A DNA stretch of 64,000 nucleotides from Nostoc sp. FACHB-280 (GTDB lineage: Bacteria > Cyanobacteriota > Cyanobacteriia > Cyanobacteriales > Nostocaceae). Below, in pieces: positions 37,031 to 45,892 of the stretch. Under the pieces are notes generated by a model, which was not told the origin of the DNA, did no database searches, and worked only from the letters and a program-made list of their open reading frames with translations. Position 1 is the first letter of the stretch; every line of letters begins with the position of its first letter. Location: contig NZ_JACJSD010000029.1 in the NCBI RefSeq assembly GCF_014697615.1, positions 1 to 64,000 of the forward strand, read 5' to 3'. The position numbers and the translations under genes are program-made.

Positions 37031-37305
37031 TTTTCAGAGTCAGGTGGAAATCTTTAGGACTTAAGCAAGAACTCTCTTAAACTCTTAGAACTTCTTGTCC
37101 TTTGCGTCCTTTGTGTCCTTTGCGGTTCGTTTTTTCATACTTCTGCGTAAGTCATAATCTTGAATAACTCTTGGCAAACTAAACTGGCTGTACGACATAT
37201 TAGTTAGTAAAGTTTTTAGCCAACTGAACACTCAGCTTTACTTTGCGTTTACCAGTGCGTTTAAAATCAAATCTAGCTTGATATTCAACGACTGGATATA
37301 GATTT

Positions 37306-38850
37306 ATGAACGCTAATTCCCAACAACAGCGCAGCATAAAGGCATTTACGGACTTTATCTCTACTCCTATAGAAACCCTACTACAGAGACATCACAACAC
37401 TGTTAGTTCACAAATAGTCTTAACATTGTTTCGGGATGTGGCGGCGAATGTGCCAGCATACCAGGCATTTTTAGCCGAAAGAGGCATTAATCCAGCGACA
37501 ATTCAAAGTTTAGAAGATTTTCAGCAATTACCTGCGATCGCTAAAGAAAATTATATCCAACGTTATCCTCTGCCAGATTTGTGCCGCAATGGACAGTTAG
37601 CAGAGTGCGATATGATAGCCGCTTCCTCTGGTTCTACAGGTAAACCCACATTTTGGCCTCGCTTCTTCACCGATGAACTGCAAATAGCCACCCGCTTTGA
37701 GCAGATTTTTCATGATAGTTTTTTTGCAGATACTCGACGCACCCTGGCTGTAGTTTGTTTCACCCTAGGAACTTGGGTAGGGGGAATGTTCACGACAAAT
37801 TGTTGTCGTTATTTGGCGAGTAAAGGTTATCCCATCACCCTTATTACTCCTGGTAACAACAAAGAAGAAATCTTGCGCGTCGTTCAAGAACTAGGGGGAA
37901 ACTTTGAACAAGTTGTTTTGTTGGGATATCCGCCATTCCTCAAAGATGTTATTGATACTGGTTTAAGTCGTGGTGTGCAGTGGTCACAATATCACATCAA
38001 ACTAGTTATGGCGGGAGAAGTATTCAGCGAAGAATGGCGCAGTTTAGTTGCTGACAGAATAGGTTCCCAAAACCCTTGTTATGATTTCGCCTCACTTTAT
38101 GGAACTGCTGATGCTGGGGTGTTGGGAAATGAAACGCCGTTGAGTATTTGCATTCGCCGTTTCTTAGCGAAAAACCCCGACGCTGCTAGAACTTTATTCG
38201 GTGAATCTCGTCTACCTACATTAGTCCAATATGACCCCATCAGTCGCTTTTTTGAGGTGCAGAACAACTCATTATTATTTTCTGGTGATAATGGCGTTCC
38301 CCTAGTACGTTACGACATCCTCGACACTGGCGGAATTATTACCTACGATGCAATGCTTGAGTTTTTAGCAGAATGGAACTTCAACCCACTAGAAACACTC
38401 AGTACTCAAAACTCAGCACTCAGCACTCAGCACTCAGCACTCAAAACCCCCAGAGGAATACACCCCTTACCTTTCGTCTACGTTTTTGGACGCTCTAACT
38501 TTACGGTGTCTTATTTTGGTGCCAATATCTATCCCGAAAATGTCTCTGTCGGTTTAGAACAACCCGCAGTACAAGAGTGGGTAACAGGGAAATTCGTCTT
38601 GCAAGTCAAAGAAGATGCAGACAAGAACCGATTTTTATCTGTAGTTGTAGAACTCGCACCTGATATTGAAGAAAGTGAAGATAAACGCCAAGCTATCACC
38701 GAGTCAATTTTGGTGCAACTTTTACGCCTCAACGGTGAGTTTGCTAATTATGTCCCCCCAGAATATCAAACACCACAGGTAACTTTAACCGCAACAGGCG
38801 ATCGCGAATATTTCCCCATCGGCGTTAAGCATCGTTACACACGTAGATAG
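37306..38850 (+). CDS. phenylacetate-CoA ligase-like adenylating enzyme
   Basis: A 514-residue member of the AMP-forming superfamily, PaaK-like subgroup. The phosphate-binding loop is SSGSTGKPTFWPRF (residues 106-119); DFASLYGTADAG is the region that binds the adenine, and the C-terminal part contains the mobile domain. It should activate a carboxylic acid as acyl-AMP and perhaps transfer it to CoA; the acid is unknown. Residues about 364-381 (ETLSTQNSALSTQHSALKTP) are encoded by the intergenic ACTCAGC repeat and form an unusual insertion between the large and small domains. A TetR regulator follows 138 bases downstream. Confidence 0.85.
   Translation: MNANSQQQRSIKAFTDFISTPIETLLQRHHNTVSSQIVLTLFRDVAANVPAYQAFLAERGINPATIQSLEDFQQLPAIAKENYIQRYPLPDLCRNGQLAECDMIAASSGSTGKPTFWPRFFTDELQIATRFEQIFHDSFFADTRRTLAVVCFTLGTWVGGMFTTNCCRYLASKGYPITLITPGNNKEEILRVVQELGGNFEQVVLLGYPPFLKDVIDTGLSRGVQWSQYHIKLVMAGEVFSEEWRSLVADRIGSQNPCYDFASLYGTADAGVLGNETPLSICIRRFLAKNPDAARTLFGESRLPTLVQYDPISRFFEVQNNSLLFSGDNGVPLVRYDILDTGGIITYDAMLEFLAEWNFNPLETLSTQNSALSTQHSALKTPRGIHPLPFVYVFGRSNFTVSYFGANIYPENVSVGLEQPAVQEWVTGKFVLQVKEDADKNRFLSVVVELAPDIEESEDKRQAITESILVQLLRLNGEFANYVPPEYQTPQVTLTATGDREYFPIGVKHRYTRR
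38396..38447 (+). repeat. in-frame ACTCAGC heptamer repeat inside a coding region
   Basis: About four perfect and several imperfect copies of the 7-base unit ACTCAGC lie within the adenylating-enzyme gene. The same unit (or its complement GAGTGCT) occurs between genes at 35006-35024, 47806-47823 and 48164-48177, and in another gene at 51264-51286. Confidence 0.85.
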
Positions 38851-38988
38851 AAATTTCGTAAAGCTTTATTAATCTCAGTAGTATTAGTCTGTTATAACTT
38901 TACAAATGTTTGCTAAATATTGTAGTAAGTTGCTTAATCAAACCTTATTTAACCTTAAATATAATGCAAGTAAGTACTTGCAAGCAAA

Positions 38989-39627
38989 ATGACTAAAAAC
39001 ATCCGTTCATCCACTCTCACCCGTACACGTTTAATTACAGCAGCCTCACAGGTATTTGCTAATTTAGGTGTACAAGGCGCAACTACCCGCGAAATAGCTC
39101 GCGTTGCTGGCGTGAATGAGGTAACATTATTTCGTCACTTTGCCAGCAAAGAACAACTCCTCAAAGCAGTTATTGAAAATGCTGTAGCACTCCAGTTAGA
39201 AGCTTTGGCTCACCCCGAAGCCTGGACACAAAATCTCAGTGTTGATTTGAGACACTATGCCAAACTTTATAACTCAATGTTAGAAGCTCAAGAAGATTTA
39301 ATTCGTACTTTTATTGGGGAAGCTAAACGTCATCCAGAAGCAGCTAAACAAGTCATTCAAGAAGCTGCTCAACCCTTAAGCGAAAAACTCATTACCTACC
39401 TCAAATCTTGTCAGCAAAATGGTACTGTTAGACCGGAACTTGACCCCGCACCAGCAGTTGATATGTTTACGGGAATGCTACTCGCAGCTATGCTCTGTCA
39501 TAATGCTAAACTCAAATATAAGAGTTATACCAATGATGAATATATTGATACTTGTGTAGATATTTTTGTCCGTGGTATTAGTTTAATCCCTGTGCCAGTT
39601 GTTAACTCAGCTAAGATAAATTGCTAA
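38989..39627 (+). CDS. TetR-family transcriptional regulator
   Basis: A 212-residue regulator. The N-terminal helix-turn-helix is at about 25-48 (TTREIARVAGVNEVTLFRHF), the standard TetR DNA-binding domain; the C-terminal helical part should bind a small ligand. It follows the PaaK-like gene on the same strand and is the obvious candidate to control it. Its stop codon overlaps the 3' end of the convergent gene by four bases. Confidence 0.93.
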   Translation: MTKNIRSSTLTRTRLITAASQVFANLGVQGATTREIARVAGVNEVTLFRHFASKEQLLKAVIENAVALQLEALAHPEAWTQNLSVDLRHYAKLYNSMLEAQEDLIRTFIGEAKRHPEAAKQVIQEAAQPLSEKLITYLKSCQQNGTVRPELDPAPAVDMFTGMLLAAMLCHNAKLKYKSYTNDEYIDTCVDIFVRGISLIPVPVVNSAKINC

Positions 39628-40061
39628 AGCAAAATTCGCCCAGATAATAACCTCCGCACAAAGCCAAACAAACCAATTGCTACATTAATTTGCGTTTGAG
39701 TTTTACTGGCTTCATCTATATTCGCCAAAATTTTCTGCATTTCGGCGGCATTATCAGAATTAACTTCAATCACAATTTTATTAATAATGGCGGCTCTTAC
39801 ACTATCAATGGTATATTTACATTCCTGAATTGCTGGTCTTAAGGTATTTACTAAATCCCAATTACTTTTATCTTTAGCTTGCTTTAATTCAAATTGCAGC
39901 ATAAGTAAAATATCTTCTAATTCATCTTCTGTAGACTGTAATTTCGGTAAATTAATACTATCTTTGGGTTCTGTTTGTAACTGTTGAATAATTGTAGCTA
40001 AACTATCTATTGTTTTATTACCAACCACTGCTATAATGTTATTTACAGGCTGATTATTCAT
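39624..40061 (-). CDS. small protein of unknown function paired with a lipoprotein
   Basis: A 145-residue, helix-rich soluble protein (repeating short amphipathic helices, about 25-120) ending in a hydrophobic-basic stretch (IGLFGFVRRLLSGRILL) that could bind membranes. ATG 40061 is chosen over an upstream GTG because AAGGTG lies six bases before it. It starts 13 bases after the lipoprotein stop, so the two form an operon. No known domain is recognised. Confidence 0.65.
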   Translation of the reverse strand: MNNQPVNNIIAVVGNKTIDSLATIIQQLQTEPKDSINLPKLQSTEDELEDILLMLQFELKQAKDKSNWDLVNTLRPAIQECKYTIDSVRAAIINKIVIEVNSDNAAEMQKILANIDEASKTQTQINVAIGLFGFVRRLLSGRILL

Positions 40062-40074
40062 AATGATCACCTTG

Positions 40075-41040
40075 TTAGATTTGGCATTTCAGTTGAGATT
40101 TATCAGGTTTTGATTGTCCATTGACAACATCAATAAAAAAACTGCTCAGAGTTTGATCAGATTTAATTTCTTGCTCAACAATATTAATTCTGCCTCTGAG
40201 TGAACTGTAATTATTCCCAGTGATATCTGTAGTTAAATTTAAGATTTGGGTAATTCTCGCTGCCACCACATCAAAGCTAAGATGGGGATATTCATCAATG
40301 AGTTTGGATAGCCTTTGTCCTTTATCTGCTGCTACTATAAATTTAGCGATCGCTGCTTCTATCAGTTCCTTTTCTTCAACATCCAAACTCTGCCACTGTC
40401 TGACTAACACACCGACTTGCTTTTCAATTGCTTGCTTCTCTGCTTCTGATATATTCGCTTGTCTATACGCTTGACGCAGCTTAATTAACTCGGCTCCAAT
40501 ATCTGCTCGTTCAGGATTTTTTGGCTTGGGTGGATTTTCTTGCAAAAGTTTTGCCAAACGCAGCATTTTCACCGTTAAACACCTTGCTGGTCGTGCCGTT
40601 TGTGCTACTATCTTGCTACTACCATAATCAATAGCTTCCAGATTGCTAAATATCTCGGCAACTTGATCATATTCTGCTTGTAAATTGTTTAAAGCTGCAT
40701 CAAATTCTGTTGGTTGCTTTTTTTCTCCTAAAATAATTAAATCTAACTCTTGAAAATTAATACTACCACCATTACTATCATCTTCCAGAATAGGATTATT
40801 TAATAATTCCTCAACAATTTTTTCTGGGTCATCCCTGGTAGAATCTCGCAGTTGCAATTGATTAATCTCTCTATATGAATTAATTGCCTCAGCAGCTTGG
40901 TTACGAAAGTTTTCCGCCGTAGCTCTGAGGATAGCTCTTCGTTCTGGTGTACAGCTACTCAGAGTCAAACTAATAGCAACAACAATTAAAGTCAAATTAC
41001 CAACTGTATTTTTTGACAAACAGCAAAATTTGATGGACAT
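40075..41040 (-). CDS. helical lipoprotein of unknown function
   Basis: A 321-residue protein with a lipoprotein signal (hydrophobic core LTLIVVAISLTLSSC; lipobox LSSC, Cys near residue 30). The mature part is mostly charged alpha-helix, with few hydrophobic surfaces. The ATG at 41040 is preferred to the TTG eight codons upstream. It is cotranscribed with the 145-residue gene downstream. No catalytic motif is seen. Confidence 0.7.
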   Translation of the reverse strand: MSIKFCCLSKNTVGNLTLIVVAISLTLSSCTPERRAILRATAENFRNQAAEAINSYREINQLQLRDSTRDDPEKIVEELLNNPILEDDSNGGSINFQELDLIILGEKKQPTEFDAALNNLQAEYDQVAEIFSNLEAIDYGSSKIVAQTARPARCLTVKMLRLAKLLQENPPKPKNPERADIGAELIKLRQAYRQANISEAEKQAIEKQVGVLVRQWQSLDVEEKELIEAAIAKFIVAADKGQRLSKLIDEYPHLSFDVVAARITQILNLTTDITGNNYSSLRGRINIVEQEIKSDQTLSSFFIDVVNGQSKPDKSQLKCQI

Positions 41041-41457
41041 AATTATGTAGAAGAAATATGCCAATCTTGAGAAAATAAATTATTTAATATCTGCTACTAT
41101 AATCTCTGAATTGCTGTAATTTTTAAAACTTAAATAAAATTCAGCATTTTACTTCTCACTGAAGCAGAAAAAATATTTAAAACTCTGAATAAACTAAGAA
41201 ATGTAAATATATATTTAGCTGTGGAAATGAAAAATTAGCCAATCCAAGCACAACACCATCAAAATAACTAATTTTTTTAGATTTTCTTAATCTAGTGTTT
41301 TATAAATAACTAATAAATATATAGTTATATGATTATAATAAAGAATTGTAAATAGTGTAACTTGAAACCTGTAAAATTAACTCCAAACTCTCAGATAGAA
41401 GCGGCAAAGCATACGAGCAAGTTATAATTCTCTTGCGGACGAGCGTAACAAAAATTT
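41041..41457. other. AT-rich divergent intergenic region
   Basis: About 400 bases between the lipoprotein gene and the 104-residue gene. Very AT-rich, no gene and no clear operator found; promoters of both genes must lie here. Confidence 0.4.
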
Positions 41458-41772
41458 ATGAGTAACCCTCTTTTACAAGCCTTTTTTGTAGGCAGAGCAG
41501 TAGCTGAAGTGATTAACGAGCGCCTAGAAGTCGCCTTGACTGATGCGTTAAGTGAGTTAGGTAAATTTGATGCTGAAGCCAGAGAGCAACTGCGTCAGTT
41601 TACAGAAGAAGTCACAGCCAGAGCAAATCGGGCAGCAGAGGCGGCTAATGTTGGTCAAACCACAACAGTGGGAGAAGACCCAGTTGATTTGCAAGCCAAC
41701 ATTGACGAACTACGCGCGGAAATTGCCCTATTGCGTAATGAACTCCAGCGATATCGCAGCAGTTCTGTTTAG
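41458..41772 (+). CDS. small conserved cyanobacterial protein with C-terminal coiled coil
   Basis: A 104-residue protein. The N-terminal half (LLQAFFVGRAVAEVINERLE) is amphipathic helix with alanine-rich surfaces, and residues about 78-100 form a short coiled coil (NIDELRAEIALLRNELQRY). It looks like a conserved small cyanobacterial/plastid family (possibly DUF6825), but this is from memory. It precedes the ABC1 kinase gene by about 150 bases, separated by AATGAC-type tandem repeats. Confidence 0.75.
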   Translation: MSNPLLQAFFVGRAVAEVINERLEVALTDALSELGKFDAEAREQLRQFTEEVTARANRAAEAANVGQTTTVGEDPVDLQANIDELRAEIALLRNELQRYRSSSV

Positions 41773-41846
41773 TTAATGGTCAAGAGTTAATAGTCAAGAG
41801 TCAAAATGACGACTGACAAATGACCAATGACGAATGACAAATGACT
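41773..41846 (+). repeat. short tandem repeats (AGTCAAGAGTTAA and AATGACN units)
   Basis: GGTCAAGAGTTAATAGTCAAG followed by degenerate copies of a seven-base AATGACN unit, a repeat class typical of Nostocales intergenic DNA. It produces spurious ATG codons ahead of the next gene. Confidence 0.7.
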
Positions 41847-41926
41847 CTTTAATCAAACACAGTTTAGGAATCAGAGTGTCTTATCTTCCAGTTGATTCAG
41901 TGACAAACCAACGGTACGCAAAAGAT

Positions 41927-43612
41927 ATGGAACAAAGTTATTCAGACAAAGCATACCGTTGGAATCGTGAAAACTACTCTAGCAAACGCCGTTTTGTGGA
42001 CATTTGGTCTTTCGTGTTGACCTTTATGTTCAAAGTTTGGCGTTACAACAAATCTTGGAGTTATCCAGGTGGTGTAACAGAGGCCAAACAAGCAGCAAGG
42101 CGCAAAGCCCAAGCAATTTGGGTAAGAAATACATTACTAGATTTAGGGCCGACTTTTATTAAAGTTGGGCAGTTGTTTTCAACTCGTGCTGATATTTTTC
42201 CGAGTGAATATGTCGAAGAGTTGTCAAAACTGCAAGATAAAGTCCCGGCATTTAGCTATGAGCAAGTAGAAACGATTATTGAGCAAGAATTAGGGAAGAA
42301 AATTCCGGAACTTTTTCAAAGTTTTGAACCTATTCCACTAGCGGCTGCGAGTTTAGGACAAGTACACAAAGCTGTGCTGCACAGTGGGGAAGCTGTTGTC
42401 GTTAAAGTACAGCGTCCTGGATTAAAAAAGTTATTTGAAATAGATTTACAGATTCTCAAAGGAATTGCGCGTTACTTCCAAAATCATCCCAAATGGGGGA
42501 AGGGACGAGACTGGATGGGGATTTATGAAGAATGTTGTCGCATTCTTTGGGAAGAAATTGATTATCTTGGAGAAGGCCGTAACGCTGATACATTTCGCCG
42601 CAACTTTCGCGGTTATGACTGGGTGAAAGTGCCTAGAGTTTATTGGCGTTACGCTTCACCACGGGTTCTGACCTTAGAATATTTACCAGGCATTAAAATT
42701 AGTCAATATGAAGCTTTAGAAGCTGCGGGTTTAGACCGGAAATTAATTGCGCGTCAAGGCGCTCAAGCTTATTTACATCAATTGCTGAATAATGGCTTTT
42801 TCCATGCTGACCCCCATCCAGGTAACATTGCTGTCAGTGCAGAGGGTGGTTTAATCTTCTACGACTTTGGGATGATGGGGCGAATTAAGTCCAATGTTCG
42901 AGAAGGACTGATGGAAACCCTGTTTGGCATTGCCCAAAAAGATGGCGATCGCGTAGTAGAATCACTAGTTAATTTAGGAGCGATCGCACCAGTCGATGAT
43001 ATGGGGCCAGTCCGGCGTTCTGTCCAGTATATGCTGGACAATTTCATGGATAAGCCGTTTGAAACACAATCAGTTGCAGCAATTAGTGATGATCTATACG
43101 AAATAGCTTATAATCAGCCATTTAGATTTCCTGCAACGTTTACTTTTGTGATGCGAGCTTTTTCCACTCTAGAGGGGGTAGGCAAGGGCTTAGATCCAGA
43201 ATTTAACTTTATGGAAGTTGCCCAACCTTATGCAATGCAGCTTATGACAAACATGAATGGCGCTGACAGCAACAGCTTTTTAAATGAATTAAGTCGTCAA
43301 GCAGTACAGGTAAGTACAACAGCATTTGGACTACCCCGTAGGCTAGAAGATACCCTGGAAAAATTAGAGCGGGGTGATATGCGGGTGCGGGTGCGTTCTA
43401 TCGAATCAGAACGCCTGTTACGACGACAGGCAAGTATCCAACTTGGAATTAGTTACGCTTTGATAATCAGTGGATTTACTCTGTCAGCTACCATTTTATT
43501 GGTGAATCATTATGTATGGTTAGCGGTGGTAGCTGGCTTGATTGCAGCAGCCGTCTCAGTAATCCTGATCCGTTTGCTTCTTCGCCTCGACCGTTATGAA
43601 CGTATGTATTAA
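41927..43612 (+). CDS. ABC1/AarF/UbiB-type atypical kinase
   Basis: A 561-residue member of the ABC1 (ADCK/UbiB) atypical kinase family, which in plants and cyanobacteria acts in isoprenoid-quinone and tocopherol metabolism. Markers are the KxGQ motif (FIKVGQLFSTRADIFP), the alanine-rich loop AAASLGQVHKAVL in place of a glycine loop, the catalytic HADPHPGNI and the metal-binding DFGMMG. Two C-terminal membrane helices are present (SYALIISGFTLSATILLV and LAVVAGLIAAAVSVILI). The open frame continues to ATG 41834 inside a tandem repeat; ATG 41927 (MEQSYSDKAYRWNRE) is preferred. The PP2C gene follows 18 bases later. Confidence 0.9.
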   Translation: MEQSYSDKAYRWNRENYSSKRRFVDIWSFVLTFMFKVWRYNKSWSYPGGVTEAKQAARRKAQAIWVRNTLLDLGPTFIKVGQLFSTRADIFPSEYVEELSKLQDKVPAFSYEQVETIIEQELGKKIPELFQSFEPIPLAAASLGQVHKAVLHSGEAVVVKVQRPGLKKLFEIDLQILKGIARYFQNHPKWGKGRDWMGIYEECCRILWEEIDYLGEGRNADTFRRNFRGYDWVKVPRVYWRYASPRVLTLEYLPGIKISQYEALEAAGLDRKLIARQGAQAYLHQLLNNGFFHADPHPGNIAVSAEGGLIFYDFGMMGRIKSNVREGLMETLFGIAQKDGDRVVESLVNLGAIAPVDDMGPVRRSVQYMLDNFMDKPFETQSVAAISDDLYEIAYNQPFRFPATFTFVMRAFSTLEGVGKGLDPEFNFMEVAQPYAMQLMTNMNGADSNSFLNELSRQAVQVSTTAFGLPRRLEDTLEKLERGDMRVRVRSIESERLLRRQASIQLGISYALIISGFTLSATILLVNHYVWLAVVAGLIAAAVSVILIRLLLRLDRYERMY

Positions 43613-43630
43613 ATATTGCCTTAAAAAATT

Positions 43631-44365
43631 ATGAAATTAAAATTCACGGGTTTTAGTGATCCGGGTCTTATTCGTTCTAGTAACCAAGATGCTTATTATA
43701 TCGATCCTGAAGGACGATTTTTTATCGTCGCTGATGGCATGGGTGGTCACGCAGGTGGTGAAGAAGCAAGTCACATTGCTACCAGAGAAATTCAAGCCTA
43801 TTTAGTAGCAAATTGGGATGGGGCTGAATCAGATACTGAAATCCTCGAAAAAGCTCTGTGGCAAGCAAATGAAGCTATCTTACAAGATCAGCAAAATCAT
43901 CCCGAACGTGCTGATATGGGTACTACCGTAGTTGTAGTACTTTTCCGTCAAGCAGGCGCTCCTTTGTGCGCTCATGTCGGCGACTCTCGATTGTATCGCT
44001 TGCGGAATTCACAACTAGAGCAAATCACCGAAGACCATACTTGGGTAGCAAGAGCTATTAAAATTGGTGACATCACTGCGGAAGAAGCCAGAATTCATCC
44101 TTTCCGCCATGTGCTTTCCCGGTGTTTGGGTCGAGAAGACCTTAACCAATTTGATGTGCAACCATTGGATGTGAAAGGGAGCGATCGCTTGCTATTATGC
44201 AGTGATGGTCTCACAGAAGAACTGGTAGACGAACAAATTGCTGATTGTCTACAAAACATCCCCATACTGGAAAAAGCCTCTATCTCCCTCATAGAAGCTG
44301 CTAAAGAACATGGCGGGCATGATAACATCACAGTCGTGATCGTAGAAGTACAAGAGAACTACTAG
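43631..44365 (+). CDS. PP2C-family Ser/Thr protein phosphatase
   Basis: A 244-residue metal-dependent phosphatase of the bacterial PP2C type (PphA/Stp1 size). Metal-binding motifs are visible in order: RSSNQDAY, VADGMGGHAGGEEAS, ADMGTTVVV, HVGDSRLYRL and GHDNITVVIVEV. Cytosolic, no accessory domain. It starts 18 bases after the ABC1-kinase stop, so the two are probably one operon. Natural opponents include the Ser/Thr kinases encoded elsewhere in the window, but no specific pair can be read. Confidence 0.97.
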   Translation: MKLKFTGFSDPGLIRSSNQDAYYIDPEGRFFIVADGMGGHAGGEEASHIATREIQAYLVANWDGAESDTEILEKALWQANEAILQDQQNHPERADMGTTVVVVLFRQAGAPLCAHVGDSRLYRLRNSQLEQITEDHTWVARAIKIGDITAEEARIHPFRHVLSRCLGREDLNQFDVQPLDVKGSDRLLLCSDGLTEELVDEQIADCLQNIPILEKASISLIEAAKEHGGHDNITVVIVEVQENY

Positions 44366-45289
44366 ATAGTCAACACTCACCAGTCAAAATTACCTTTGAC
44401 CAACAGTTAATCGTGTTTTTAGCCCGCCAGTCGCCCTTCTGGTGAAATTCTTCGTGGCTAACGGCAGTTTACTTCATTCCTATGCACTGCCTGACCATAC
44501 AGTCCACATCTACCAGCCTAGAATTATGAAAAATCAAGGGGTTGAGCAAGGGTGTGGGGGTGTTGTATTCAAAACCCTTTCACCCCTACACTCAATCTTG
44601 ATGCGTAAGATCAAGTTCAGTTAATTAGTGATGATTCCCCCACATCTGTGCAGGAAGGTCACAACCCTTTCCTTTGTCTTCTCTGCTCCCTCTGCGCTCT
44701 TAATGGCAAGTCTTTCAGCGAACACGATATAAGTCTTGGAAGGAACGGACTCACATTTTTGTCCAATCCCAAAATTGTTTGACTTTGAACATTATTTTTA
44801 GTAGATATACTCAGCAATTTGTTCAGCCTGAGCATTTTTATTTTTTACAACTTGATAAAAATACTCTTAACTTCCAAAATTTAGCAGTTGGAGGCAGAGT
44901 TTATATAATTTGTTGAATTGACATCTTGCACCTAATACGGTATAGCGAATATAATTCAGGTTTAATACCTTGTATTTGCCTTTGCACTCATCAGTTTTCC
45001 TCTCCCAGAGAATCTGTAACTCGAAAAGGCTAAAATCAGGTATTTAGATTCACTATTTGTGAAATTTCCCGGAATTTGCCTCAATATACTTGAGTTGTAT
45101 ACCAGTAGGTTTAGGCAAAGACGGTTAAGGACACAAAAAATTTAATCCCAAGGGGTGTGGGCAAATAGTCAAACAATTGTTATCTTTCTTAATACATAGG
45201 AACAAATGTAGAGCTAATTCCCAAAACTATCCTTTGTAGGATTTCTGTCCCTAAATCTCACTTTTACGTGTTGTTTTTCGGAGTTTACT
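44366..45289. other. long gene-free region upstream of nblA
   Basis: Contains a GGGTGTGGGGGTGTTGTA ... CCCTTTCACCCCTACACTC inverted repeat at 44536-44590 and AT-rich DNA nearer nblA. I looked for an NtcA-type GTA-N8-TAC box and did not find a clear one. The nblA promoter and leader must lie in the last few hundred bases. Confidence 0.4.
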
Positions 45290-45487
45290 ATGAACCAGCC
45301 AATTGAATTATCTTTGGAACAACAATTCAGCATTCGTTCATTTGCTACTCAGGTGCAGCACATGAGCCATGACCAAGCAAAAGACTTTTTGGTCAAGCTC
45401 TATGAGCAAATGGTTGTGCGCGAGGCTACCTACCAAGAGTTACTTAAGCACCAGTGGGGCTTAGATTCAGGTTCCACTCTGGCATAG
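45290..45487 (+). CDS. nblA: phycobilisome degradation protein NblA
   Basis: A 65-residue protein that matches NblA over its whole length (IELSLEQQFSIRSFATQVQ, then DQAKDFLVKLYEQMVVREA and YQELLKHQWGL). NblA binds phycobiliproteins and Clp chaperone and triggers phycobilisome breakdown during nitrogen or sulfur starvation; in Anabaena it acts in vegetative cells and heterocysts. It is monocistronic, as usual. GGAG lies a few bases before ATG. Expression is normally strongly induced by nitrogen step-down. Confidence 0.97.
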   Translation: MNQPIELSLEQQFSIRSFATQVQHMSHDQAKDFLVKLYEQMVVREATYQELLKHQWGLDSGSTLA

Positions 45488-45892
45488 ACTTACTTTTTGT
45501 GTCGCAGTGGGCGACCTCCTTCTCTTGCTCGGTTCCAAGAAGGAAAGGAGCTGGGGATGCTGGGGCGTCAACTTTAAATCAGTGATTGTAAATTGATTGT
45601 TTTAACCTAACTTTATGACTAGCCAAATTAAAGGCTGCACATATTTGTTAAGAGTAAACTGTATTGTAGGGGATAAATTAGAAAGTTTAGATAGCTGAGG
45701 TTATTAACTCAAAGCTAATTAAGCAAACTAATTTGGGTGCTGTATTGGATACATAGCACGACTTGCGTAGATCCATTTAATTGTAGTTTACCAATCACCA
45801 TCGCTAATCATTATATTTGCTATAACGTAAGGCTTACAACCGAATATAGTTTTTTCGTTACAAAAGTTTACATTTTGCAATCTACAACATTA
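45488..45892. other. gene-free region between nblA and a kinase gene
   Basis: Includes CTCCTTCTCTT ... AAGAAGGAAAGGAG (45516-45552), an imperfect hairpin that may end the nblA transcript. Nothing else was seen. Confidence 0.35.

Noticed and set aside
41834-41926. Longer N-terminus of the ABC1 kinase
   Set aside because: The ATG at 41834 falls in an AATGACN tandem repeat and has no ribosome-binding site; the family-like start MEQSYSDKAYRW is downstream.
44442-44624. 60-codon frame after the phosphatase
   Set aside because: It runs through a G-rich/C-rich inverted repeat, has no ribosome site and no coding pattern.
44800-45289. NtcA-binding box before nblA
   Set aside because: No GTA-N8-TAC match at a sensible distance could be found by eye.
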